A stretch of 64,000 nucleotides of DNA, from contig JAFEBQ010000045.1 in NCBI GenBank assembly GCA_018242585.1, positions 33,599 to 97,598 of the forward strand. Direction: 5' to 3'. Positions 1 to 8,013 of this stretch are shown piece after piece (within the stretch, counting starts at the first letter, position 1; every line of letters begins with the position of its first letter). Below the pieces are notes generated by a model, which did not search any database, was not told the DNA's origin, and saw only the letters and a program-made list of their open reading frames with translations. The stretch is from Planctomycetota bacterium (GTDB lineage: Bacteria > Planctomycetota > Planctomycetia > Pirellulales > PNKZ01). A program made the translations under genes and the position numbers.

Positions 1-554
1 GCGTGACCGTGGGGCGCGTGATGATGCCCGTCGTGGATGTCGCGCATCACCCAATGCCGCGTTTCTTCCAGAATCCGCTCGCGCATCGTGGACGGCGCTT
101 CGTCCCGAAAGCGGGTCAATGCGTCGGTCTCGGCCACGAACCAGCGCAGCTCTTCGGGCGGCCCCTTGCGCAGCGTGTGTTCGAGCATGGCCAGCCGCAG
201 TTCGAACCGCGTGGCCAGTGACCCAATCACTTCGTCGGCGCGCTCCCCCAGGTCTTCGCGCAACACGGTTGCCAGATCGACCAGCCGAATCCGATCGTGG
301 GTCAGCTTGTCTCGGTATTGGCTTTCGAGCAAATAAGGCTGACAACCGAACAGCCGCGCCCCCTTGCGGACACCGTCCTCGAACGGCATCGTTTCGAGCG
401 CCTGCAACGTATTCAGGAACACAAAGGCCGTGATCGGGCCTTGCGCAGGGAGCAACTCGGCCGCGCGCCGAATCAGCTCGCGCAGGTGGTCCAGGTCGAG
501 CTGTTGTTCGGCCGATGGTTTGGACGGATTAGGTGGGGGGCTAGCTTCAGGCAC
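1..554 (-). CDS. dabA: DabA-like inorganic carbon transporter subunit (DUF2309), N-terminal part only
   Basis: The minus strand is open from a GTG at 554 to the left edge, giving about 184 residues, so the C-terminal bulk of the protein is missing. Near residues 40-85 it reads ELLPAQGPITAFVFLNTLQA, then a PFEDGVRKGA stretch and LFGCQPYLLESQYR. This is the characteristic N-terminus of DabA (DUF2309, formerly UPF0753). DabA is a beta-carbonic-anhydrase-like protein that works with the membrane subunit DabB to accumulate dissolved inorganic carbon. The zinc-ligand region would lie outside the window, so function cannot be checked here. A TTG at 581 is an alternative start. Family call from recognised sequence pattern; partner gene not visible. 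Confidence 0.75.
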   Translation of the reverse strand, partial: MPEASPPPNPSKPSAEQQLDLDHLRELIRRAAELLPAQGPITAFVFLNTLQALETMPFEDGVRKGARLFGCQPYLLESQYRDKLTHDRIRLVDLATVLREDLGERADEVIGSLATRFELRLAMLEHTLRKGPPEELRWFVAETDALTRFRDEAPSTMRERILEETRHWVMRDIHDGHHHAPHGH

Positions 555-1289
555 GGGAGTAACCGTCGTTGATGGAGGCAACGAGCGCTATGGGGTACGA
601 AATCGTCGGTGGGGGCGGCCGCGCCGCCCGGGGATGATCGCCTGACTCCTAACTCTAGGACGCGGCTAAGTAGTTGCCACAAGCCAAGATACTACGTCCT
701 GGCTAGTCATTTGAAAACGACCCGCAGCGGGGGACGAGCACTCGCGCTTCGTCGGCGCGGCTGGCCTGCTCCGCATACTCGAACCGCAAGGGGTTCGATA
801 TCCGACCGACAAACCGTCCATCATCCAGCTCCTTTCCGAACCGGGGCGAGCGATGCATGTCGCGAACCGTAGATTGACAGTTGCCTGGGGCGAACCTTCA
901 CGCACATCCCTGGCGCGGGCGTTTTGCTGCTGACGCAGTTGACGAAAGAGCAAACCAGCGATGGGCTTCAGACCACGAAGACCATCGGCATCTAACCACG
1001 AAAACAAGCCCTCTAGGGTCCGTAGCGCTCGGTGGACAACTGTCGTTCCCGGTCGACCATGCTGAAATTATTCTTGTTTGCCAGGTGGCCATGCCACCCG
1101 CATCATCATTACAAAACCCTCATCCATTTTCGACTGGTTCCAGAGTGATTGTTGCTAGATTCTTCGCGACTGGCCCCTTGGGATTGATGGTTCCCAGGGG
1201 GAAATCGTTGCCTAATCCGTGGCCCTTGCCATATCATGCCGGCCTCGCCCCCGGCCGCCTGCTTGCCCTCCTTTCGGAGACTAATTGTT
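555..1289. other. 735-bp intergenic region, no gene recognised
   Basis: No reading frame here has convincing coding character; the longest open frame (about 170 codons, plus strand) shows no recognisable motif. Two inverted repeats are visible. One is TCGAACC/GGTTCGA around 779-798. The other, with arms CCCCTTGGGA and TCCCAGGGGG, lies at 1174-1201, about 90 bp before the next gene, and could form a hairpin. The region should hold the promoter of the divergent DabA-like gene and that of the cyclase-like gene, but I cannot place either. Confidence 0.4.
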
Positions 1290-2426
1290 ATGCGTTGCCT
1301 CGCCGCGCTCGCCTTGTTCGCACTCGCCGTTTCATTTTCGGGAAGGTCACTGGCCGCCGAAACACCCGCCGAGCCGGTACCGCAATATCAATTTGAATCG
1401 ATCACTGTGGCGACGGCCTCGGCCGACGAGCCGCGCGCCGCGGCGCTCGACGTCGAGAAGGCGCTCAAGTACTTGGACCAGGGGGCGCTCGCCTGGTCAG
1501 GCAGCCGCAAATGCGTGAGCTGTCACACCAACGGCATGTACATGACGGTTCGCCCGGCGCTTTCGCCGACGGCCGGCGCGCCGAATCCGGCCATTCGCGA
1601 GTTCTTCGTCAAGACCTTGAAGCAAAAGCAAGAGGTGGCCGCCGAGACTCTTGCCAAAGGAACGGCCCCCGAACAAGTGATCTACCTGGCCACTGGTCTG
1701 GCCGAATGGGATCGTCACGTGAGCCGCGAGTTGTCCGCCGAGACCGCTGCCGCGCTGAAGCTGATGCTTTCGATCCAGCGCGAAGACGGCACCTGGGGCG
1801 CGATCGATTGCTGGCCGCCGTACGAAAGCGACTCGTATCATCCAGCGACCGTGGCGGCGATGGCCATTGCCACCGCGCCGGGCTGGTTGGCCAACTTGAA
1901 GGACGAAGATCAGCTCGCGCGTGTCGAGCGCCTGCGTCAATACCTGCGCACGACAAAGCCCCCGCACGACTATGGCCGGGTGCTGTTGCTGTGGGCCAGC
2001 ACGCGGTTGCCGGGCATTGTTGAAGACCGGGCCGAGCTGCTCTCGACATTGAGCAAGCATCAACGCGAAGACGGCGGCTGGTCGATCCGCACCTTTGCCG
2101 AGCCCGAGCAATGGGGACGCGGCAATCGAGCCGAGAAGCTGCGCGGCGAGCCCGACTTTGCCAACCCGGCCAGCGATGGACACATGACCGGCCTGGCCAT
2201 CGTCGTGCTGCGCGAGGCGGGCGTGCCGGCGAACGATCCCAGGATCGAGCGGGGCATCGCCTGGCTCAAGTCGCAACAGCGCGCTTCCGGGCGCTGGTGG
2301 ACGCGCTCGCTGAACACCGACAAGTCCCACTACATCACCTACAGCGGCACGGCTTATCCGCTGTGGGCGCTGCAAATGTGCGGGCAACTCCCGGTCCAAC
2401 CGACCGTCAAAGCCGCTTCTCGCTGA
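1290..2426 (+). CDS. Secreted squalene-cyclase-like alpha/alpha-toroid protein with a c-type heme site
   Basis: 378 residues from ATG 1290, preceded by a GGAGA-like ribosome site; upstream in-frame starts would place non-signal sequence before an obvious Sec signal peptide (residues 1-23, ending SLAAE). CVSCH at 75-79 is a CxxCH motif for covalent heme c. The rest is helical, with QW-like repeats (QREDGTWG, QREDGGW) as in prenyltransferase/squalene-hopene-cyclase alpha/alpha-barrels. The DxDD cyclase motif was not seen, so terpene cyclisation is unlikely. The reading is a periplasmic heme-binding toroid protein, a type recurrent in planctomycetes with no assigned role. It sits alone, with a repeat element after it. 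Confidence 0.7.
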   Translation: MRCLAALALFALAVSFSGRSLAAETPAEPVPQYQFESITVATASADEPRAAALDVEKALKYLDQGALAWSGSRKCVSCHTNGMYMTVRPALSPTAGAPNPAIREFFVKTLKQKQEVAAETLAKGTAPEQVIYLATGLAEWDRHVSRELSAETAAALKLMLSIQREDGTWGAIDCWPPYESDSYHPATVAAMAIATAPGWLANLKDEDQLARVERLRQYLRTTKPPHDYGRVLLLWASTRLPGIVEDRAELLSTLSKHQREDGGWSIRTFAEPEQWGRGNRAEKLRGEPDFANPASDGHMTGLAIVVLREAGVPANDPRIERGIAWLKSQQRASGRWWTRSLNTDKSHYITYSGTAYPLWALQMCGQLPVQPTVKAASR

Positions 2427-2431
2427 GGCAT

Positions 2432-2666
2432 TTGCCACTGAAGCACAGAGACACGGGGGATTGCACGGAGAGAATACGCAGACGGAGAGGGGAGAGGGGA
2501 AGGAAATGATGAGTGCTGAGTGATGAATGATGAGTGGGGGGCGACGTGCGTCGTACCCAGTACACAGAGCGACTAAGCGATCCGCCTTTTTCCCTCAATT
2601 CATCACTCATCACTTCCCCTCCATTCTCCTCTCCGTGCAACCCTCCGTGTCACCGTGCCTCCGTGG
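2432..2666. repeat. Long imperfect inverted repeat (CACGGAG / GATGAGTG type)
   Basis: The left arm carries GCACAGAGACAC, GCACGGAGAG and several ATGATGAGTG units. The right arm carries their complements in reverse order: CACTCATCAC, CTCTCCGTGCA and GTGCCTCCGTGG. The whole would fold into one long hairpin between the converging cyclase-like and tam genes, its right arm abutting the tam stop codon. The same sequence vocabulary recurs at 22649-22755 and 40859-40895. No ORF or transposase is present. Confidence 0.75.
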
Positions 2667-3440
2667 CTAAGTATTCCGCGCGCTGAAGAAGATACGCGAG
2701 AACGGAAACAGCGTCACATCGCCCGACGGGGGATACGCCTGATCAAGGCGTCGGCCTAGCTCGCGTTCGAACTCGGCGGCCTCTTGTTCGTCAAGCCGTG
2801 CCAACAGCGGCCGGAGCGACGTGCCGCGCAGCCAATTCAACACCGGCTGTGGCCCGCGCAGCACGTGCATATAGGTCGTTTCCCAGGCGTTGACCACGCA
2901 GCCCAGCGCGTGCAACCGTTCGACGTACCAGGCCAGCGGCTGCACCGAATCGGCGTGCAGCCCGACGCCGGCCACGCGCTCACGCCAGCGCGCTTCGTGG
3001 ACCAAGTCGAACAAGATTGTGTGGCTCGGTGCGCGGAAGTTGTTCGGCATCTGCACGGCCAGCGTGCCGCCGGCCGCCAACACGGCCGTCAGTCGCGCCA
3101 GGAGCGCCGCGTGATCGTCAATCCAATGCAGCGCCGCATTGCTGACAATCAAGTCGATTGGCGTCGCACACTTCCAAGTCGCTAGATCGGCCTCGACGAA
3201 CTCCAGCCGGCCGCGTTGCGACAGCGGTTGTGCCGCCGCCAGCATCTCGGCCGAATTGTCGACGCCGATCACATGGGCCGCGGGCCAGCGCTCGCTCAAG
3301 GTTTGGGTCAGCGCACCCGCGCCACAGCCCAGGTCGACAATCGTGCCCGGAGATTCGACGTTGATCTGGGCCAGCAGGTCGCCGAACGGTCGCGCTCGCT
3401 CGCTGCTGAATCTGCCGTAGATTGTGGGATCCCAGGGCAT
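2667..3440 (-). CDS. tam: Trans-aconitate 2-methyltransferase-like SAM methyltransferase
   Basis: 257 residues, the length of E. coli Tam (about 252). It begins MPWDPTIYGRF followed by RARPFGDLLAQI, matching the Tam N-terminal signature. The SAM-binding glycine motif VDLGCGAGALT lies at about 41-51, followed by an acidic D in GVDNS and the motif-IV stretch DLIVSNAALHWI. Tam methylates trans-aconitate, relieving aconitase inhibition, in the cytoplasm. The start at 3440 was preferred because the longer frame would run deep into the divergent gene, leaving a 91-bp shared promoter region. Substrate is inferred from the overall pattern; another small carboxylate is possible. Confidence 0.8.
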   Translation of the reverse strand: MPWDPTIYGRFSSERARPFGDLLAQINVESPGTIVDLGCGAGALTQTLSERWPAAHVIGVDNSAEMLAAAQPLSQRGRLEFVEADLATWKCATPIDLIVSNAALHWIDDHAALLARLTAVLAAGGTLAVQMPNNFRAPSHTILFDLVHEARWRERVAGVGLHADSVQPLAWYVERLHALGCVVNAWETTYMHVLRGPQPVLNWLRGTSLRPLLARLDEQEAAEFERELGRRLDQAYPPSGDVTLFPFSRIFFSARNT

Positions 3441-3531
3441 GCTGCTTGATTGCTTGCGGTCGCCTATGATGGTGCGTCGAGTAGGATGGCCTATGCACCG
3501 TTGTATCACGACCCACCGAGGTTTGCATTCG

Positions 3532-4866
3532 ATGCCGTTTGTTCGCTTAATGTCGCTCACGCTCATCGTCGCAACGTCGCTCGTGGCGTTCCCGAGTCTC
3601 AACGCCAGCGCCGCCGAACCCTCGCGCGAGGAAGTGCTGGCCGCCATGACGCCCTACGCGGGTCAGCACGCGGCCGGCGTCGATCGCGCCACGCTGACCG
3701 GCAAGCTGATGGCCGGCTATCAAGGCTGGTTCACTACGGCCGATGACGGCACCGGCCAGGGCTGGCGGCATTACGCGAAGCAGGGGAAGTTCGAGCCGGG
3801 TTATTGCACGATCGACCTCTGGCCCGACGTTGCGGAACTTGATGCCGACGAGAAGTCCGCTACGCCGTTCCGGCACGCCGACGGCAGCACCGCGTACGTC
3901 TTCAGCTCGTCGCGCCAGAAAACCGTCCTGCGTCACTTTCGCTGGATGCGCGAGTACGGGCTCGACGGCGTCTTTGTCCAGCGCTTTGCCGTGGCGACGG
4001 TGCGCCCCGGCGACCTGCGACACTGCAACAGCGTGCTGATGAATTGCCGGCAAGGGGCGAATGAGAACGGTCGCTGCTACGCCCTGATGTACGATCTGTC
4101 GGGTCTGAAAGCCGACGGCATCGAACAAGTGATCGCCGATTTCAAGCTGCTGGTCGATCGAATGAAACTCGGTCGCGACGCCAACGATCACGCTTACCTA
4201 CAGCACAACGGCAAGCCGGTCGTCGCCGTCTGGGGCGTGGGGTTCAATGACAAGCGAGCCTACACGTTGGCCGAGTGCGACCGGCTGGTGACGTTTCTGA
4301 AGGACGATCCACAATACGGCGGCAACTGCGTGATGCTCGGCGTGCCGACCTACTGGCGCAGTCTCGAACGGGACGCCATGCCCGACCCGTTGTTGCACCA
4401 GATCATTCTCAAGGCCGACATCGTCAGCCCCTGGACCGTTGGCCGATACCATTCGCCCGAGTCGGCCGAACGCCACGCCACGCAAGTCGCCGCGCCGGAC
4501 ATCACGTGGTGCCGCGAGCACCACAAGGACTACTTGCCCGTCGCGTTCCCCGGCTTCAGTTGGCACAACATGCGCCCCGAGTCCAAGCCCAACGCCATCC
4601 CGCGCTTGAAAGGGGATTTCCTCTGGCGGCAGTTCACGGCCTATAAGCAAGCCGGCGCGACGATGATCTACCAGGCGATGTTCGACGAGATCGACGAAGG
4701 GACCGCCATCTTCAAATGCACGAACGACCCGCCAGTCGGCGCGAGCAGCTTCATCACCCTCGAAGGCCTGCCGACGGACCATTATCTGTGGCTGGTGGGC
4801 AGGGGGGCGAAGCTGCTCCGCGGCGAGATCGAAGCCACGCCGACGCAACCGACGCGTTCTAAATGA
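3532..4866 (+). CDS. Secreted GH99/GH71-like glycoside hydrolase
   Basis: 444 residues with a signal peptide (hydrophobic stretch 9-21, cleavage near ASAAEP at 26-29). The mature part begins KLMAGYQGWFTTADDGTGQGW, a hallmark of the glycoside hydrolase 71/99-like proteins common in planctomycetes and Bacteroidota. Blocks such as TIDLWPDVAELD, the HADGS/VFSSS pair, WMREYGLDGVFVQRF and a late YQAMFDEIDEGT are also seen. The last holds acidic residues that could be catalytic. True GH99 enzymes are endo-alpha-mannosidases; the substrate here is unknown. ATG 3532 gives the best signal peptide; ATG 3550 is an alternative. Confidence 0.72.
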   Translation: MPFVRLMSLTLIVATSLVAFPSLNASAAEPSREEVLAAMTPYAGQHAAGVDRATLTGKLMAGYQGWFTTADDGTGQGWRHYAKQGKFEPGYCTIDLWPDVAELDADEKSATPFRHADGSTAYVFSSSRQKTVLRHFRWMREYGLDGVFVQRFAVATVRPGDLRHCNSVLMNCRQGANENGRCYALMYDLSGLKADGIEQVIADFKLLVDRMKLGRDANDHAYLQHNGKPVVAVWGVGFNDKRAYTLAECDRLVTFLKDDPQYGGNCVMLGVPTYWRSLERDAMPDPLLHQIILKADIVSPWTVGRYHSPESAERHATQVAAPDITWCREHHKDYLPVAFPGFSWHNMRPESKPNAIPRLKGDFLWRQFTAYKQAGATMIYQAMFDEIDEGTAIFKCTNDPPVGASSFITLEGLPTDHYLWLVGRGAKLLRGEIEATPTQPTRSK

Positions 4867-4924
4867 AGCGTCACTCACTTCAGGGGGCACGCTAGCGCAA
4901 TTCTCGCCGCGTTCTAGCGTCTCG

Positions 4925-5076
4925 GGTGGCACCGATGGCTCGGCCATCGGTGTTGCGCAGCAACAAGAAACTCGATGGGCACGCTCAACTCAAATAGAAA
5001 CTCGCCACCCGTGTGGGACGGCGCTCGAGGTTTCTTGCGGCCTTCGGCCGCCCAGGTGCAAGCACCTGGGCCACCC
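4925..5076. repeat. Composite hairpin repeat, family A copy 1
   Basis: A 152-bp element bounded by GGTGGCACC on the left and GGGCCACCC on the right. Inside are a chain of short palindromes: CCGATGGCTCGGCCATCGG, GTTGCGCAGCAAC, GGCCTTCGGCC with a UUCG-type loop, and CCCAGGTGCAAGCACCTGGG. A larger inverted pair, AAGAAACTCG and CGAGGTTTCTT, encloses the centre. A near-identical copy lies at 62561-62711 and a diverged one at 42515-42638. This accounts for most of the 327-bp gap at 4867-5193. Confidence 0.88.
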
Positions 5077-5143
5077 ATGCGACAGGGCCCTGAGAACTAC
5101 GCTAGCGGATTCAAGTTGGCGCAGCCGCCGTCGGGCCGGACGA

Positions 5144-5149
5144 TATAAT
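5144..5149 (+). promoter_or_regulatory. Candidate -10 element upstream of the PQQ-propeller gene
   Basis: A perfect TATAAT sits 44 bp before the ATG at 5194 in otherwise GC-rich DNA. No good -35 hexamer is found at normal spacing (TTGGCG at 5116 is 22 bp away), so this is a weak call. Confidence 0.3.
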
Positions 5150-5193
5150 TCGACGCCCTGATCGTTCCTCTCTTCTCGCAGGGAATCGTTGCT

Positions 5194-6984
5194 ATGTCGA
5201 CTTCGGCCACTGCCGCTGCGCCTTCGTCTCGAACGAACACGTCTGCCGCCGCGTCCGCTCAAAAGCCGTTGCGCCTCTGGCCGCTGGCGATTCCGCTGGC
5301 TGTGTTTTGGCTCTACACGTTCGGCTGTGACTACGTCGAGATGACGTCGCTGCAGCGTTTCCTCTCGCGGCTGATCGTTCACGCCGGGTTGTTGCTCTTC
5401 TGCCTGGTCTGGTGGCTGGGGAACCGGCGGATCGCGCGGCGCGACAAATGGATCGCCGTTGGCCTGACGGTGGCGGGTTTCTTCGCCACGTTGTTCGTCG
5501 CCGACAAGACGATGAGCGCCTTCGGGCTGCTGTTCGGGCTGTGCTATCTCTTCACCTGCGGCACGCTCTGGCTGTTGCTCACACGGCAAGCCAGCCACGC
5601 GATCCGCTGGGGCGGGCTCTATGCGATCGTCGTCCTGGTCTGGGCCTATCACGGGCTGGTCCGCTGGGAAGGTTTGGACGGCGCGCAGAACTCCAAGTAT
5701 GCCTGGCGCTGGACGACGACCAAGGAGCAAAAGTTCCTGACCGAGCGCGACGACTCAACCGCCACGACCAAGCCGACCGCGACGCCGCCGCAAGCTGCCG
5801 CGCCGCTGGTGGCGACGCCCACCGACTGGACGCAATTCCGCGGCCCCGCGCAGAACAACCAGATTCATGGCGTGCCGTCGGCCGATTGGTCGGCAGCCGC
5901 GCCGCAGCCGATTTGGCGGCATCGCGTCGGCCCGGCCTGGTCGAGCGTGATCGTCATTGGCGACAACCTGTTCACCCAGGAACAGCGCGGCGAACAAGAA
6001 GCCGTCGTCTGCTACGACGCCGCGACTGGCAACGAGCGTTGGGTCCACACCGACGCGTCACGCTTCAACGAGCCGGTGTCCGGCGCCGGCCCGCGCGCCA
6101 CGCCCGCCTTTCAGGACGGCAATGTTTTCACCATCGGCGGCAAGGGGGTCTTGAACTGTCTCGACGCCGCGACCGGCAAACCTCGCTGGGCTCACAATCT
6201 GGAAACCGACGCTGGCGCGATCATTCCGCAATGGGGCTACTCGAACTCACCATTCGTGGTCGACAACCTGGTCGTCGCCTATCTCGGCGGCGATGGCGAT
6301 AACGGCCTGGTCGCCTATCGCGCCGACTCGGGTGCTGAAGTCTGGCGCGTCGCGGCCGGCAAGGGAAGTTACAGCACGCCACAGTTGTTGACCCTGCTGG
6401 GCCAGCGCCAATTGTTGCTATTGAGCGAGCGCGGCGCGATCAGCCACGAAATCGCCACGGGGCGCACCCTGTGGGAGTTGCCTCTGTTTGAAGTCGCGAC
6501 GACGCCCTTTGTCCAGCCGCAAGCGATCAACGACCACGAGTTCCTGGCCCAGACCGGCGAAGGGATCGGGCTGGTCAGCGTGGCCCGCGACGTTGACCAG
6601 TGGACCGCCACCAAACGCTGGACCTCGAAAGCGCTCAAACCGTCGCTCGACGATTTCGTGGTCGTCGACGGGAACATCTACGGCTTTGATGACGGCATCT
6701 TCGGCTGTGTCGATCTCGAGACCGGCAAGCGGCGCTGGAAGCGCGGCCGATACGGTCACGGGCAAGTGCTGCTGCTGGCCGACGCCAAGCAGTTGCTCGT
6801 CATTTCGGAAACGGGCGAGGCGGTCCTGCTGGCCGCTAATCCCGAGCGACTCGAAGAGCTGGGCCGCTTCAAAGCGATCGAAGGCAAAACCTGGAACCAC
6901 CCGGTGATCGCCCACGGCCGGCTCTACACGCGCAACGACGAAGAACTAGCGTGTTTTGCGCTCGAGCCAACGTCACGCCGCTGA
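5194..6984 (+). CDS. Membrane-anchored PQQ-like beta-propeller protein
   Basis: 596 residues. The first 170 hold about five hydrophobic segments (near 28-45, 57-75, 85-103, 108-130 and 136-155). The remaining 400 form a beta-propeller of the PQQ/BamB type, with repeats such as VVCYDAATGNERWV, VLNCLDAATGKPRWAH and GCVDLETGKRRWKR ending in the G-x-x-x-W pattern. This fold is a scaffold or, with PQQ, a dehydrogenase. No dehydrogenase-specific disulfide motif was recognised, so a structural or sensing role at the membrane is more likely. The N-terminal multi-span anchor is unusual for BamB-like proteins. It stands alone after a repeat. Confidence 0.75.
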   Translation: MSTSATAAAPSSRTNTSAAASAQKPLRLWPLAIPLAVFWLYTFGCDYVEMTSLQRFLSRLIVHAGLLLFCLVWWLGNRRIARRDKWIAVGLTVAGFFATLFVADKTMSAFGLLFGLCYLFTCGTLWLLLTRQASHAIRWGGLYAIVVLVWAYHGLVRWEGLDGAQNSKYAWRWTTTKEQKFLTERDDSTATTKPTATPPQAAAPLVATPTDWTQFRGPAQNNQIHGVPSADWSAAAPQPIWRHRVGPAWSSVIVIGDNLFTQEQRGEQEAVVCYDAATGNERWVHTDASRFNEPVSGAGPRATPAFQDGNVFTIGGKGVLNCLDAATGKPRWAHNLETDAGAIIPQWGYSNSPFVVDNLVVAYLGGDGDNGLVAYRADSGAEVWRVAAGKGSYSTPQLLTLLGQRQLLLLSERGAISHEIATGRTLWELPLFEVATTPFVQPQAINDHEFLAQTGEGIGLVSVARDVDQWTATKRWTSKALKPSLDDFVVVDGNIYGFDDGIFGCVDLETGKRRWKRGRYGHGQVLLLADAKQLLVISETGEAVLLAANPERLEELGRFKAIEGKTWNHPVIAHGRLYTRNDEELACFALEPTSRR

Positions 6985-7035
6985 GCTCTATCTGGCCCGA
7001 TTTCTGCGTGCCTCCTAAGATGATCGGAGATAGCT

Positions 7036-7485
7036 ATGGGAGTACGAAAAGCGATCGCTGCCGCAGAAAAAAAGATCCATCTAGAACCAAAGACAACGGG
7101 CAAGGATCCGCGCTGGCATGCAATTATCCAGGTAGGAGAATATATTGAGAAGAATCCGGAGTCTGTGTGGCGTTTCATTTCCAGGTGGGGTGGTTCGAAA
7201 GACGATGATTTGCGCACTGCAATTGCACTATGCCTGTTAGAGCATCTATTGCAGTATCATTTTGACACCTACTTCACCAAGATGAAGGTGCGTGCCTTAG
7301 AGGATCGTTTGTTCGCAGATGTAGTTATGTGGTGCCGATACTTCGGTCAGTCGGAACTTCCTCGTAATCGGAATCGATTGAGGAGACTTGTCGCTCAACT
7401 CGCTGAGAAGTTTGATTTCCGTATACCCTATCAACATGAATTGCGTCATTCCCGCGCAGGCGGGAATCTTGTTCGCCGGCCGTAA
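7036..7485 (+). CDS. Hypothetical protein, low GC, C-terminus encoded by a REP element
   Basis: 149 residues from ATG 7036 with a GGAGA ribosome site. The body is alpha-helical and rich in charged and aromatic residues (HAIIQVGEYIEKNPESVWRF, LLEHLLQYHF). No family was identified. Base composition is clearly less GC-rich than the neighbours, suggesting horizontal acquisition. From codon 136 on, the frame enters a REP palindrome, so the last dozen residues (HSRAGGNLVRRP) are translated repeat, not an evolved C-terminus. The original stop has probably been lost or replaced. Confidence 0.6.
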   Translation: MGVRKAIAAAEKKIHLEPKTTGKDPRWHAIIQVGEYIEKNPESVWRFISRWGGSKDDDLRTAIALCLLEHLLQYHFDTYFTKMKVRALEDRLFADVVMWCRYFGQSELPRNRNRLRRLVAQLAEKFDFRIPYQHELRHSRAGGNLVRRP

Positions 7486-7515
7486 ACTCTAGATTCCCGC
7501 CTGCGCGGGAATAAC
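7445..7515. repeat. REP-type inverted repeat pair
   Basis: Two copies of the palindromic unit, ATTCCCGCGCAGGCGGGAAT at 7448-7467 and its inverted variant ATTCCCGCCTGCGCGGGAAT at 7493-7512, separated by 25 bp. Each is itself a hairpin and the pair forms a larger inverted repeat. This unit is a widespread bacterial REP sequence. The left unit overlaps the 3' end of the preceding gene. Confidence 0.85.
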
Positions 7516-7616
7516 GGCCAACGCGGAGCGTAAAAGCGAATCCAGTCCCGTAGTAGCCGATCGATGTCATCTGTGCAGCGATGCGTGTTGGTAACGAGAC
7601 CAGGTTGACACTTTTC

Positions 7617-7784
7617 CGTAGCCCAGGCGTTTACGCCTGGGGCAAGCGCAGGAGTTCCCAGCATTTCAGCCCCGTTCTACGGGGCTTATCGGTGATCGCA
7701 CCGTTGGGGTACGTGAAAGCCCGGTGAACCGGGCTACCGGCATATTTCGACTCAGCAATCCCAGGCGTTAACGCCTGGGCTACG
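7617..7784. repeat. Composite inverted repeat with internal hairpins
   Basis: Outer arms CGTAGCCCAGGCG and CGCCTGGGCTACG enclose two further palindromes: GCCCCGTTCTACGGGGC and AGCCCGGTGAACCGGGCT. Each outer arm is also a local palindrome (CCCAGGCGTTTACGCCTGGG and CCCAGGCGTTAACGCCTGGG). The design resembles family A but the sequence differs. With the REP pair it accounts for most of the 528-bp gap 7486-8013, which otherwise must hold the promoter of the next gene. Confidence 0.8.
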
Positions 7785-8013
7785 AAAAAGAAGACTTACT
7801 TTCTGACATCGATCACTAGATCGACTACTACCAAAGTCTTGAGCGTGCGGCGCACCGCACGCTTTTCCCCGGGAAAAAGTTTCTCCCCCGCCCCAGCTTC
7901 GGTATCATGGAACGGTGCGTCCGCCGCCCCACCAAGGCCCGGTCGCTCCCGCCTGGCGCGCTCGACCCCTAGCGTGCCGACTTCCTGCCGAACATTGGTC
8001 CTGGAGAAGCGTC

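Noticed and set aside
779..798. GGTTCGA-type sequence as the T-arm of a tRNA
   Set aside because: No acceptor, D or anticodon stems can be drawn around it on either strand; it is just a 7-bp palindrome.
881..1396. 171-codon open frame on the plus strand upstream of the toroid protein
   Set aside because: It overlaps the signal peptide region of the real gene in another phase, has no ribosome site and shows an arginine/proline-rich shadow-like composition.
7915..8013. Longer start (GTG 7915) for the first PSCyt1 protein
   Set aside because: It would place 33 basic residues before an obvious signal peptide; GTG 8014 has a ribosome site and starts the signal directly.
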